The notes below the pieces were generated by a model that ran no database searches, had not been told where the DNA came from, and saw only the letters and a program-made list of their open reading frames with translations. DNA of 64,000 bases from Caulobacter endophyticus (GTDB lineage: Bacteria; Pseudomonadota; Alphaproteobacteria; Caulobacterales; Caulobacteraceae). Position numbers and translations under genes: made by a program. Positions 21,990 through 31,391 of the stretch are shown here, piece after piece (the first letter of the stretch is position 1; each line of letters begins with the position of its first letter). The DNA is taken from contig NZ_QDKQ01000058.1 in NCBI RefSeq assembly GCF_003116815.1, forward strand, positions 1-64,000. The letters run 5' to 3'.

Positions 21990-22484
21990 ATGTCTACGCC
22001 ACAGGCGCCCGGGGGCGCCGCCTCCCTCGAAATCGACCTGCCCGACGAGGCCGCCACCAAGGCGCTCGGCGCGCGGCTGGCCGCCGTCCTGTTTCCCGGC
22101 GCGGCCCTGTGCCTGTACGGCCCGCTGGGCGCGGGTAAGTCGACCCTGGCCCGCGCCCTGGTGCGCGCCCTGACCTCGCCCGAGGAAGAGGTGCCCAGCC
22201 CGACCTTCACCCTGGTGCAGTTCTACGAGGCGGAGAACTTCCCGCTCGCCCATTTCGACCTCTATCGCCTGGAGGATCCGGACGAGGCCTACGAGATCGG
22301 CCTGGCCGAGGCCCTGGAGGACGGCGCGGCCCTGATCGAATGGCCCCAGCGCCTGGAGGGCCGTCTGCCGCCGCACCGACTCGATGTAGAGATTTCGCCG
22401 GTTCTGGACGATACGGCCGGCGAAGCGCGCCGCGTCCGCATCACGTCCTTCGGCGCCTTCGAGGAACGCAAGCTTGAGCTCTGA
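21990..22484 (+). CDS. tsaE: tRNA t6A biosynthesis ATPase TsaE
   Basis: TsaE is the ATPase that works with TsaB and TsaD to make threonylcarbamoyladenosine at position 37 of ANN-decoding tRNAs. The 164-residue protein has the P-loop GPLGAGKSTLARAL near residue 47, SPTFTLVQFYE and the C-terminal LIEWPQRLEGRLP, all typical. It is the first gene of a six-gene same-strand block. Its last 11 bases overlap amgK. Confidence 0.94.
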   Translation: MSTPQAPGGAASLEIDLPDEAATKALGARLAAVLFPGAALCLYGPLGAGKSTLARALVRALTSPEEEVPSPTFTLVQFYEAENFPLAHFDLYRLEDPDEAYEIGLAEALEDGAALIEWPQRLEGRLPPHRLDVEISPVLDDTAGEARRVRITSFGAFEERKLEL

Positions 22485-23559
22485 CCGCGAGACCCTGAAG
22501 GCCGATTTCCTGGCCCGTCACGGCTATGGCGACACGCGCCGCCAGCCGCTGGGCGGCGACGCCTCGACCCGCTCGTACGAGCGCCTGTATCGCGGCGATG
22601 CGACCTTCATCTTCATGGACCAGCCGCCGGCCCTCGAGACCGCCCCCTGCCCGCCCGGCGCCACGCCGGACGAGCGCCGCGCGCTGGGCTTCAACGCCGC
22701 CTACCGCCTGGCCGCCGGCCGGGTGGACGCCTTCGTGGCCGTGGCCGGCTGGCTGCGTGCGCAGGGCCTTTCCGCGCCGCAGGTGCTGGCCGCCGAGCCG
22801 GCCCTGGGCCTGGCCGTGCTGGAAGACCTGGGCGACGACCTCTACGCCAAGGTGATCGCCGAAGGCGGCGACGAGCCGGCGATGTACGACGCCGCCGTCG
22901 ACGCCCTGGTCGCCCTGCACGCGGCCGAGCCCCCGGCGGTGCTGGAGGCCGGCGGTTCGACCTGGCCGCTGCTGACCTATGACGACCTGGCCCTGCAGAT
23001 GGCCCAGGACCTGTTCGTCGAGTGGCTGCCCAAGCTCAAGCCGGTGACCTTCGACGCCGCCGCCCTGGCCGACTGGCAAGCGCTGTGGACGCCGATCCGC
23101 GCTCGCGCCGAGGCGGGCGCCAGCGTTTTCTGCCATCGCGACTATCACGCCGAGAACCTGCTGTGGCTGCCGGGCCGCGAGGGTCCGGCGCGCGTTGGCT
23201 TGATCGACTTCCAGGACGCCGTGGTCGCCCACCCGGCCTGGGACTTCTCGATGCTGCTGCACGACGCCCGCCGCGACGTGTCGCCGGAGATCGAAGCCCG
23301 CGGCCTCGACCGCTATCTGGCCGCCCGGCCGGACCTCGACCGGACCCAGTTCCTGGCCGACTACCACGCGCTGGGGGCGCTCAACGTCGCCCGCATCCTC
23401 GGCATCTTCGCGCGCCTCGTCACCCGCGACGGCAAGCCCAGGTACGAGAGCTTCATGCCGCGCCTGTGGCGCTATCTCGACAGCTGCCTGGCCGATCCGG
23501 CGCTGGCGGGACTGAAGGCCTGGTTCGACGCCCATGTCCCGGCGGAGGCCCGCGCATGA
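22474..23559 (+). CDS. amgK: Anomeric MurNAc/GlcNAc kinase AmgK
   Basis: An aminoglycoside-phosphotransferase fold kinase of 361 residues. The catalytic loop FCHRDYHAENLLWL (near residue 218) and the metal motif VGLIDFQDAV (near 244) are present. AmgK phosphorylates MurNAc at C1 in the peptidoglycan recycling route that bypasses de novo UDP-MurNAc synthesis and gives intrinsic fosfomycin resistance. The identity rests on the murU gene that follows directly. The start is TTG 22474, with GAGGAA before it, inside the end of tsaE. Confidence 0.9.
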   Translation: MSSDRETLKADFLARHGYGDTRRQPLGGDASTRSYERLYRGDATFIFMDQPPALETAPCPPGATPDERRALGFNAAYRLAAGRVDAFVAVAGWLRAQGLSAPQVLAAEPALGLAVLEDLGDDLYAKVIAEGGDEPAMYDAAVDALVALHAAEPPAVLEAGGSTWPLLTYDDLALQMAQDLFVEWLPKLKPVTFDAAALADWQALWTPIRARAEAGASVFCHRDYHAENLLWLPGREGPARVGLIDFQDAVVAHPAWDFSMLLHDARRDVSPEIEARGLDRYLAARPDLDRTQFLADYHALGALNVARILGIFARLVTRDGKPRYESFMPRLWRYLDSCLADPALAGLKAWFDAHVPAEARA

Positions 23560-24281
23560 CCGCTCCGAAGAAAGCCATGGTGCTGGCCGCCGGCCTGGGC
23601 ACCCGCATGCGCCCCCTGACCAACGATCGCCCCAAGGCGCTGGTCGAGGTCGCCGGCCGCACCCTGATCGACCACATGCTCGATCGCCTTGCCGAAGCGG
23701 GCGTCGAGACCGCGGTGGTCAATGTCCACGCCTTCGCCGACCGACTGGAAACCCATCTGAAGGCTCGCACCGGCGCGCCCCAGATCGTCATCTCCGACGA
23801 ACGCGGCGAGCTGCTGGAAACTGGCGGCGGCCTGCGCAAGGCCCGGCCGCTGCTGGGCGAGGATCCGGTGTTCGTCGCCAATATCGACTCCGTCTGGACG
23901 CAGGACGGCGTCCCCGCCATCGACAGCCTGGCCCAGGCCTGGGATCCGGAACGGATGGACGTCTGCCTGCTGCTGGCGCGGCTGGACCGCACGCTCGGCT
24001 TCGATGGGGCCGGCGACATCTTCATGTCGGACGAGGGCGCGCTGACCTTCCGGGGCGAGGCCCCAAGCGCGCCTTTCGCTTATATGGGCGTGCATATCTG
24101 CAAGCCTGACCTTGTCGACGATGGGCCCGAAGGCGCGTTCTCGCTGGCGACGATCTGGCGCAGGCTCGCGCCGCTGGGCCGCGTCCACGGGGTGGTGATG
24201 GACGGCTTCTGGATGCACGTTGGCGATCCCGGCGCGCGCGACGAGGCCGAAGCCAAGCTCGCGGAAGCCAAAGCCGGATGA
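23556..24281 (+). CDS. murU: MurNAc-1-phosphate uridylyltransferase MurU
   Basis: A nucleotidyltransferase of 241 residues that makes UDP-MurNAc from the AmgK product. It opens with the signature MVLAAGLGTRMRPLTNDRPKAL, cited to here, followed by VAGRTLIDHMLDRL and the metal-binding region FVANIDSVW. The C-terminus ends in VMDGFWMHVGDP. ATG 23556 overlaps the amgK stop as ATGA, and its own stop overlaps addB as ATGA, so the four genes are translationally linked. Confidence 0.92.
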   Translation: MTAPKKAMVLAAGLGTRMRPLTNDRPKALVEVAGRTLIDHMLDRLAEAGVETAVVNVHAFADRLETHLKARTGAPQIVISDERGELLETGGGLRKARPLLGEDPVFVANIDSVWTQDGVPAIDSLAQAWDPERMDVCLLLARLDRTLGFDGAGDIFMSDEGALTFRGEAPSAPFAYMGVHICKPDLVDDGPEGAFSLATIWRRLAPLGRVHGVVMDGFWMHVGDPGARDEAEAKLAEAKAG

Positions 24282-27232
24282 GCGGCCCGGCCGGCTCCGG
24301 CTGGTTCTCGATCCCGGCCCATCGGCCGTTCGTCGACGACGTGGCCGCTGGCCTTGTCGAGCGCCTGGCCCACCTGGGCCCCGACGCCCTGTCGCACGCC
24401 ACCCTGCTGACCCCGACCCGTCGTGGCGCGCGCGCGCTGGCCGACGCCTTCCTGGCGGTGAACGGCGGGCGGGCCGTGCTGCTGCCGCAGATCCGCCCGC
24501 TGGGCGATCTCGACGAGGGCGAGCCGCCGTTCGAGCCCGGCGACCTGGCGCTCGACCTGCCGCCGGCCGTCTCCAGCCGCCGCCGGCGGTTCGAGCTGGC
24601 GCGCCTGGTCCACGACAACGCCGCCCTGCTCGACAGCCCGCCCAGCGCCGGCCAGGCCCTGGAGATGGCGAAAGCCATTTCCGACCTGCTCGACAGCTGC
24701 CAGATCGAGGAGGCGCCGATCATCGAGCGCCTCGACGGCCTGGCCGACGGCGACCTGGCGGCCCACTGGCAGGTCTCGGCGCGGTTCATCCGGGCCATGG
24801 TCGAGGGCTGGAGCGCACGATTGGCCGATCTGCAGATGATGGACGTCAGCGAGCGGCGGGTGCGCCTGCTGCGCGCCCTGGCCGACCAGTGGATGGCCAA
24901 TCCGCCGCCGGGCCTGCTCATCGCGGCCGGTTCGACCGGCACCGCGCCGGCCACCGCCGACCTGCTGATCGCCGTCTCGCGTGCTCCGCAGGGCTGCGTG
25001 GTGCTGCCGGGCCTGGACGAAGACCTGGCGAGCGACGCCTGGGATCAGGTCGGCGAGCAGCACCCGCAGGGCGCCATGCGCCGCCTTCTCCATCGCGCCG
25101 GCGTCGATCGCGGCGTCGTGCGCCGCTGGCGCGCCGAGGCCGACAGCCGGGGGCGCTGGCGCCGCCGCCTGGTCAACGAGGCCCTGCGCCCGGCCGAGGC
25201 CACCGCCGACTGGCTGACCCAGATCGGCAAGCTGCGCGCGGAGTCCGCCAGCGTCGACCCCATTGCCGAGGGCCTGTCGGGCCTGTCCCTGGTCAACGCC
25301 TCGGGCGAGGAGGAAGCCGCCCTGGCCTGCGCCCTCCTGCTGCGCGAGGCGCTGGAGACGCCGGGCAAGACCGCCGCGCTCGTCACACCCGACCAGCAGC
25401 TGGCCCGCCGCGCCGGCCTCTATCTGGCTCGCTGGGGCGTCGTGCCCGACAGCTCGGCCGGGGCGCCGCTGGCCGCTTCGGCGCCCGCCGTCCTGGCGCG
25501 CAAGCTGGCGGCGCTGGTGCTGGCGCCGCTGGACCCGGTCGGCCTGCTTTCGGTGGCCAAGCACCCGCTGCTGAAGGCCGACGAGGCCGCCCGGGCGCTC
25601 GAACTGAAAGGCCTGCGCGGCCCCGCCCCGGTCGACGCCGCGGCCCTTGAGCGCCGCATCGCCGAGTATCCCGAGGCGTTGGACCTTGCGCGCCGCATCC
25701 ACGCCGCCATCGAGATCGCCGCCCAACCCTACGCCGCCGGCCCCGTCGCCCCGCCGCATCTGGCCGCCGAGGCGCTGGCCAGGGCGCTGGAAAACCTGGT
25801 CGAGCCGCCTTCGCTGTGGGCCGGATCCGGCGGCGAGGCCCTGGCGGCGCTGATCTCGGCCCTGATCGAGGACGGCCAGGCCTTGCCGCCGACCAATCCA
25901 TTGGGCTTCCTCGACCTGCTCGGACGACTGGTCGACGAGGAGACGTTGCGCGTCGGCGGCGCCACCCACCCCCAGCTTCGCATGCTGGGCGCCATCGAGG
26001 CCCGCCTCGTGCGCGCCGACCGGCTGATCCTGGCCGGGCTGGAGGAAGGCGTCTGGCCGCAGGCCGCGCCGATCGACCCGTTCCTGTCGCGACCGATGCG
26101 CGGCAAGCTCGGCCTGCCGCCGCCCGAGCGCAAGATCGGCCTCACCGCCCACGACTTCGCCCAGGCCGCCAGCGCCCCCGACGTGATCCTGGTGCACAGC
26201 CAGCGTCGCGGCGGCGCGCCGGCCGTCGAGAGCCGCTGGCTGTGGCGGATGAAGACCCTGGCGCGCGGCGCCGGCCTGTCCCTGACCGAGCGCGCCGACG
26301 TGCTGGACTGGGCGCGCGCCCTGGACGCCCCCGGCCCCTACGCCCCGGTCAAGCGCCCCGCCCCCTGCCCGCCGGTCGAGGACCGCCCGCGCCGCATGGC
26401 CGTCACCCGCGTCGAGGCCCTGACCCGCGACCCCTACGCGGTGTGGGCGCGCGACATCCTCAAGCTCTATCCGCTCGAGCGCCCGGACGAGCCGGTGGAG
26501 GCGCGCGCCCGCGGCACGGCCATCCACGCGGCCTTCGAGATGTTCGCCCTGACCTATCCCGACGCCCTGCCGGCCAACGGCGCGGAGATCTTCGAGGGCC
26601 TGTATATCGCCGAGCTGGTCGCCGCCGGCATGCCGCCCTCGGCCCTGGCCCGCGAACGCGCCCTGGCCCGCGAGGCGGCCCTGTGGGTCATGGACCTTGA
26701 GGCCCGCCGCCGCGCGGGCGCCGAGAAGATCGTGGTCGAGGCCGCCGGCGAGATCACCTTCCAGGTGGGTGGCCGCCCCTTCACCCTGACGGCCAAGACC
26801 GACCGCATCGAGCCCACCCGCGACGGCCGCGCCGCCCACATCCTCGACTACAAGACCGGCGCCGCCCCCAGCCAGAAGCAGGTCGACACCGGCTTCTCGC
26901 CGCAGCTGACCCTGACGGCGGCGATCCTGCAGAACGGCGGCTTCAAGGACATCGGCCCGCGCGCGCCCGGCGACCTGACCTATGTGCGCGTCACCGGCCG
27001 CCGCCCGGCCGGCGAGGAGCAGACCCGCGCCGCCGCCGGCCCCGAAAGCGAGGAAGCCGCGCGCAAGGCCTTCGACGGCCTGGTGGAGCTGATCCGCAAG
27101 TACGACGAGCCCGACCGCCCCTACCTGTCGCGCACCGCGCCGCAGTTCGTTCACGACCATGCCGGCGACTACGGGCACCTGGCGCGGGTGTTCGAGTGGT
27201 CGACCAGCGGCGACGAGGGGGACGGGGAATGA
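24278..27232 (+). CDS. addB: Double-strand break repair protein AddB (alphaproteobacterial type)
   Basis: The 984-residue partner of AddA in the helicase-nuclease that resects double-strand ends for RecA. The N-terminal half has a divergent helicase fold (TPTRRGARALADAF near residue 45). The C-terminal third holds a RecB-type nuclease domain with ARGTAIHAAFEMF (near 743) and the catalytic ILDYKTGAAP (near 857) followed by QVDTGFSPQLTL. Length fits alphaproteobacterial AddB. ATG 24278 overlaps murU as ATGA. Element R4 separates it from addA on the same strand. Confidence 0.92.
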   Translation: MSGPAGSGWFSIPAHRPFVDDVAAGLVERLAHLGPDALSHATLLTPTRRGARALADAFLAVNGGRAVLLPQIRPLGDLDEGEPPFEPGDLALDLPPAVSSRRRRFELARLVHDNAALLDSPPSAGQALEMAKAISDLLDSCQIEEAPIIERLDGLADGDLAAHWQVSARFIRAMVEGWSARLADLQMMDVSERRVRLLRALADQWMANPPPGLLIAAGSTGTAPATADLLIAVSRAPQGCVVLPGLDEDLASDAWDQVGEQHPQGAMRRLLHRAGVDRGVVRRWRAEADSRGRWRRRLVNEALRPAEATADWLTQIGKLRAESASVDPIAEGLSGLSLVNASGEEEAALACALLLREALETPGKTAALVTPDQQLARRAGLYLARWGVVPDSSAGAPLAASAPAVLARKLAALVLAPLDPVGLLSVAKHPLLKADEAARALELKGLRGPAPVDAAALERRIAEYPEALDLARRIHAAIEIAAQPYAAGPVAPPHLAAEALARALENLVEPPSLWAGSGGEALAALISALIEDGQALPPTNPLGFLDLLGRLVDEETLRVGGATHPQLRMLGAIEARLVRADRLILAGLEEGVWPQAAPIDPFLSRPMRGKLGLPPPERKIGLTAHDFAQAASAPDVILVHSQRRGGAPAVESRWLWRMKTLARGAGLSLTERADVLDWARALDAPGPYAPVKRPAPCPPVEDRPRRMAVTRVEALTRDPYAVWARDILKLYPLERPDEPVEARARGTAIHAAFEMFALTYPDALPANGAEIFEGLYIAELVAAGMPPSALARERALAREAALWVMDLEARRRAGAEKIVVEAAGEITFQVGGRPFTLTAKTDRIEPTRDGRAAHILDYKTGAAPSQKQVDTGFSPQLTLTAAILQNGGFKDIGPRAPGDLTYVRVTGRRPAGEEQTRAAAGPESEEAARKAFDGLVELIRKYDEPDRPYLSRTAPQFVHDHAGDYGHLARVFEWSTSGDEGDGE

Positions 27233-27250
27233 GGGCGCTCGAAGCCTCAA

Positions 27251-27385
27251 GGAACCTCCCCCTCTGGGGGAGGCGATCGCGCAGCGATCGGTGGGGGGAA
27301 ATATCGCAAGACCGGCCAGGGGTGCGGCGGCTGAAAACGCCCCCCCACCGGCCTTCGGCCGCCTCCCCCAGAAGGGGAGGTTCCC
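27251..27385. repeat. Intergenic palindromic element R4, supplies the addA ribosome site
   Basis: The ends are nearly perfect 24-bp inverted repeats: GGAACCTCCCCCTCTGG at the left and its complement, with one mismatch, at the right (27361-27384). The inside holds GCGATCGCGCAGCGATCG and GGCCTTCGGCCGCC. It sits between addB and addA. GGAGG at 27376-27380 is six bases before the addA TTG, so the right arm forms the ribosome site. Confidence 0.8.
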
Positions 27386-27386
27386 T

Positions 27387-30300
27387 TTGAGCGCCCTCGA
27401 CCCCCAGCGCGTCGCCGCCGACCCGGCGATCTCGGCCTTCGTCACGGCCAACGCCGGCTCGGGCAAGACCAAGACCCTGATCGACCGGGTCGCGCGCCTC
27501 CTGCTGGGCGGCGCCGAGCCGGCGGCGATCCTGTGCGTGACCTACACCAAGGCCGCCGCCGCCGAGATGCAGCACAGGCTGTTCGACCGTCTGGGCAAGT
27601 GGTGCGTCACGCCCGATACGGCCCTGCGCGCCGAGATCGCAGGCCTGGTCGACCGGCCGGAGAGCGAGTTCGACGCCCTGGCCCTGTCGAAGGCCCGCAG
27701 CCTGTTCGCCAAGGCGCTGGAGACGCCCGGCGGCCTGAAGATCCAGACCATCCACGCCTTCTGCGAGAAGCTCCTGCGGCGCTTCCCGATCGAGGCGGGC
27801 GTATCGCCCGGCTTCGAGGTGATGGACGACAGCGCCTCGGCCGCCGTGGCCCAGGCCGCGCTGCACAAGCTGGCCGCCTTCGTCACCGCCACCGACAACG
27901 AATTCTCCCAGGCCTATGCCCGGTTCTCGGTGGCGCTGGACTTCGCCTCGTTCGAGGCGATGTTCGCCACCTTCGAGCACCAGCGCGCCAACATCGCCGC
28001 CTATCTGGACCGCGCGGGCGGCCTCGAAGGCGTGATCGCCGACATCTGGAGCGTCTGCGGCTTTGCCGAGCCGACCACCGCCGAGGAGATCGCCGCCCAG
28101 GCGATGGACGACCTGGACGTTGCGCTGTGGCGCTCGATCGCCGACGTGCTGTCGGGCGGCGGCAAGACCGACATCAGGTGCGCCGACCAGATGCGGGCGG
28201 TGGCGACCAATCCCGCCGCCACGCTCGACGAGGCCCTGGCGGTGCTGTTCACCGAGAAGGGCGCCGGCACGCCCGCGACCTGGCCGGGCAAGACCTCGGG
28301 CCTGAAGAGCCGCGAGGACCTGCGCGAGCGGCTGCTGGCCGAGCAGGAGCGCCTTGGCGAGGCCCGCGAATGGCTGCGCGCGGCCAAGGTGGCCGAGGAC
28401 AGCGTCGCGGCCATGCGGCTGGCGGCGCTGTATCTGTCCGAGTTCATCGCCGAGAAGAAGGCGCAAGGGGCCCTCGACTTCTCCGACCTGATCGAGAAGA
28501 CCCGCGATCTGCTGACCAAGCGCGTCGACGCGGCCTGGGTGCTCTACAAACTGGACGGCGGGGTTTCCCACATCCTGCTCGACGAGGCCCAGGACACCGC
28601 CCCCGAGCAGTGGGAGATCCTGTCGGCCCTGACCGAGGACTTCTTCGCCGGGGCCGGCGCACCGGGGCGCGACGGCAAGGCCGCCGACGGCCGCACCCTG
28701 TTCATCGTCGGCGACGAGAAGCAGTCGATCTATTCGTTCCAGGGCGCCCAGCCCGAGCGCCTGCTGATCGAGACGCAACAGTACATCGCCCGCATCGAGG
28801 CCGTCGGCCGGGTGGGCAGGGCCGTGCCGCTGGCGACCTCCTATCGCTCCACACGTCAGGTGCTGGATTTCGTCGACGCCCTGTTCGAGGCGCCGGACGC
28901 GCGCCTGGGCCTGGCCCCTACCGGCGAGGACATTCCCGCCCACGTGGCCTTCCGCAAGGATCATCCGGGGTGCGTCGACCTGTGGCCGCTGGAGCGCGAG
29001 CCGGTCGCCGCCGAGCGCGAGGCCTGGGACGCGCCGCTGGACGTCGAGACCGAGCAGGGCGCCAACCGGCGCCTGGCCGAGAAGATCGCCGCCGAGATCA
29101 AGGCCCTGGTCGAGCGGGGCGACGCGGTGTTCGACAAGGACGCCCGCGTCTGGCGCCCGGCTCACTACGGCGACGTGCTGGTGCTGGTGCGGCGGCGCAA
29201 GGCGCTGTTCGAGGAGGTGCTGCGGGCGCTGAAGCGGCGCGGCGTGCCGGTGGCCGGCGCCGACCGGCTGTCGCTGTCGGCCCACATCGTCTTCGACGAC
29301 CTCCTGGCGCTGGGCCGCTTCTGCCTGTTCCCCGACGACGACCTGACCCTGGCGGCGCTGCTGAAGAGCCCGTTCTGCGCCCTGACCGACGATGACCTCT
29401 ACGCCCTGGCCAAGGGGCGCGGAAAGACGACGCTGTGGAGCGCGCTGGCCGCGCGATCCGACGAGCGCCCCGCCTGGCGCGAGGCCCACGCCCTGCTGGA
29501 GTGGGCGCTGACCGCCCGCCGTCGCCGCCAGCCTTACGAGTTCTACGCCCTGTTCCTGGGCAAGCTGGACGCCAACCACGTCAGCAACCGCGCCCGCGCC
29601 CTCACCCGCCTGGGCGAGGAGGCCGCCGACGCCCTGGACGAGTTCCTGGCCCAGATCACCAACGCCGAAGCCCGCGGCGTGCGCGACCTGGAGACGCTGG
29701 TGGCCGAGTTCGCCGCGCTCGACATCGTCGTCAAGCGCGAGATGGAGGGCGTGCGCCGGCAGGTGCGGGTGATGACCGCCCACGGCGCCAAGGGCCTGGA
29801 GGCGCCGATCGTCTTCCTGCCCGAGACGACGATGAAGGGTGGAGCTCGCGGCTCGCCGCTGCTGGCCACCGCCGACAAGGGTTTTCTGTGGTGCGCCTCG
29901 GGCAAGCAGGACTGCGAGGCCTCGGCGGCGGCGCGGAAACTGCGCGAGGACAAGGCCCAGCAGGAGGCCTATCGCCTGCTCTATGTGGGCCTGACGCGGG
30001 CGCGCGATCGGTTGATTCTCTGCGGCCGCATCGACGCCCGCACCAAGGACGAGAACGTCGGCGGCTGGTACGCCGCCGCCCGCGCCGCCTTCGCCCATTC
30101 CAGGGTCGAGGGCGATGTGCGGGCGCTCGATGAGGAGACCGGGATCCTGCGCTACGGCCCCGATCCCCTGCCTGCCCCTCCTGCGGCCGAACGGGACGAG
30201 GCGCCGCCCGCTCCCCTGCCCGACTGGGCGCGGCGGGCCGCCGAGCCCGTCTCGGCCGGCGCCCGCTGGGCCGCGCCCTCGGCGCTTGAGGCCGAGGAGG

Positions 30301-30860
30301 AGACCATCGGTTCGGCGCCCTCGCCGCTGGCGAAGATCGAAGGCCTCGGCCGCTATCGCCGCGGCGAGATCATCCACCGGCTGCTGCAGCTTCTGCCCGA
30401 CATCGCGCCGGCCGCTCGCCGCGCCGCCGCCGGCCGCCTGCTGGCCGCCGAGCGCGACCTGACCGAGATCCAGCGGGCCGAGATGACCGCCGCCGCGTTT
30501 GGGGTGCTGGAAGACGACCGCTTCGCCGCCGTGTTCGGCCCCGGCTCGCGGGCCGAGGCCTCGCTGGCCGGGGCCGCGGCCCAGCTGCCCGTGGGCATGG
30601 CGATCTCGGGCCGGGTCGACCGGCTGGTGGTCGGTCCCGACCGGGTGCTGGTGGTCGACTACAAGACCAACCGCCCCTCGCCCGACCGCATCGAGGACGC
30701 CGATCCAGCCTATCTCTCGCAGATGGCGGTCTACGCCGCGGTGCTGGCCGAAATCTTCCCGGGTCGCCAGATCGAGGCCGCGATCGTGTGGACGGATGGT
30801 CCCAAACTGATGGTCGTTCCAGAAAACGTGCGGGCGGCGGCTCTTTCACGCCTCTTCTGA
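27387..30860 (+). CDS. addA: Double-strand break repair helicase-nuclease AddA
   Basis: A UvrD-type superfamily 1 helicase fused to a RecB nuclease, 1157 residues. P-loop NAGSGKTKTLIDR is near residue 21 and LLDEAQDTAPEQW near 399. GDEKQSIYSFQGA follows, with YVGLTRARDRLILCG near 866 and the nuclease core VVDYKTNRPSP near 1089. The start is TTG 27387, because repeat R4 gives GGAGG six bases before it and the P-loop then sits at the normal distance from the N-terminus. The frame is open from 27159, but that part reads through R4 and the end of addB. It works as a heterodimer with AddB. Confidence 0.94.
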   Translation: MSALDPQRVAADPAISAFVTANAGSGKTKTLIDRVARLLLGGAEPAAILCVTYTKAAAAEMQHRLFDRLGKWCVTPDTALRAEIAGLVDRPESEFDALALSKARSLFAKALETPGGLKIQTIHAFCEKLLRRFPIEAGVSPGFEVMDDSASAAVAQAALHKLAAFVTATDNEFSQAYARFSVALDFASFEAMFATFEHQRANIAAYLDRAGGLEGVIADIWSVCGFAEPTTAEEIAAQAMDDLDVALWRSIADVLSGGGKTDIRCADQMRAVATNPAATLDEALAVLFTEKGAGTPATWPGKTSGLKSREDLRERLLAEQERLGEAREWLRAAKVAEDSVAAMRLAALYLSEFIAEKKAQGALDFSDLIEKTRDLLTKRVDAAWVLYKLDGGVSHILLDEAQDTAPEQWEILSALTEDFFAGAGAPGRDGKAADGRTLFIVGDEKQSIYSFQGAQPERLLIETQQYIARIEAVGRVGRAVPLATSYRSTRQVLDFVDALFEAPDARLGLAPTGEDIPAHVAFRKDHPGCVDLWPLEREPVAAEREAWDAPLDVETEQGANRRLAEKIAAEIKALVERGDAVFDKDARVWRPAHYGDVLVLVRRRKALFEEVLRALKRRGVPVAGADRLSLSAHIVFDDLLALGRFCLFPDDDLTLAALLKSPFCALTDDDLYALAKGRGKTTLWSALAARSDERPAWREAHALLEWALTARRRRQPYEFYALFLGKLDANHVSNRARALTRLGEEAADALDEFLAQITNAEARGVRDLETLVAEFAALDIVVKREMEGVRRQVRVMTAHGAKGLEAPIVFLPETTMKGGARGSPLLATADKGFLWCASGKQDCEASAAARKLREDKAQQEAYRLLYVGLTRARDRLILCGRIDARTKDENVGGWYAAARAAFAHSRVEGDVRALDEETGILRYGPDPLPAPPAAERDEAPPAPLPDWARRAAEPVSAGARWAAPSALEAEEETIGSAPSPLAKIEGLGRYRRGEIIHRLLQLLPDIAPAARRAAAGRLLAAERDLTEIQRAEMTAAAFGVLEDDRFAAVFGPGSRAEASLAGAAAQLPVGMAISGRVDRLVVGPDRVLVVDYKTNRPSPDRIEDADPAYLSQMAVYAAVLAEIFPGRQIEAAIVWTDGPKLMVVPENVRAAALSRLF

Positions 30861-30979
30861 GTTATTGCCGGACGCGCCCCCCGCGCCTACATCTTCGAGC
30901 AAGAGGCGGTTGGAACCGCCACTGTTATCAATTCCGCGCCGCGATCCCCCGACCCGCGACGCCAGCCAGGAGCCAGACC

Positions 30980-31315
30980 ATGAGCACCGTTGCGGTGACC
31001 GACGCCACCTTCGAAAAAGACGTCCTGCAAGCCGAGGGCCCCGTGCTCGTCGACTTCTGGGCCACGTGGTGCGGCCCGTGCAAGCAGATCGCCCCGGCCC
31101 TGGAGCAGATCTCCGAAGAGCTCGCCGACCAGGTCGTGGTCGCCAAGATCGACATCGACGAGAACCAGATGACCCCGTCGCGCTACGGCGTGCGCGGCAT
31201 CCCGACCATGATGCTGTTCCGCGGCGGCCAGATGACCTCGATGAAGGTCGGCGCCATGCCCAAGAGCAAGATCGTCGAGTGGCTGGCCGAAGCCGGCGTC
31301 AAGCAGACCGCCTAA
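30980..31315 (+). CDS. trxA: Thioredoxin
   Basis: A classical thioredoxin of 111 residues. The redox site WCGPC lies at Cys31/Cys34 after VDFWAT, and the cis-proline loop is RGIPTMMLF. It reduces cytosolic disulfides using thioredoxin reductase. ATG 30980 has AGGAG nine bases upstream. The 119-base gap after addA holds a GGCGGTT/AACCGCC inverted repeat (30905-30920) and is long enough for its own promoter, so trxA may be transcribed both with addA and separately. A strong terminator follows. Confidence 0.96.
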   Translation: MSTVAVTDATFEKDVLQAEGPVLVDFWATWCGPCKQIAPALEQISEELADQVVVAKIDIDENQMTPSRYGVRGIPTMMLFRGGQMTSMKVGAMPKSKIVEWLAEAGVKQTA

Positions 31316-31336
31316 AGCGGCCTGTCCCGCGAAACG

Positions 31337-31372
31337 AAGAAGCCCCGGCCGCAAGGCCGGGGCTTCTTGTTT
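31337..31372. terminator. Bidirectional rho-independent terminator
   Basis: A 14-bp perfect stem (arms 31337-31350 and 31355-31368) with a GCAA tetraloop lies between convergent trxA and the secreted protein gene at 31392. The stem ends in CTTCTT followed by GTTT, and the minus side also has TTCTT then CGTTTC. It serves both genes. Confidence 0.9.
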
Positions 31373-31391
31373 GGGCCGAGAGGCTGAAGGA

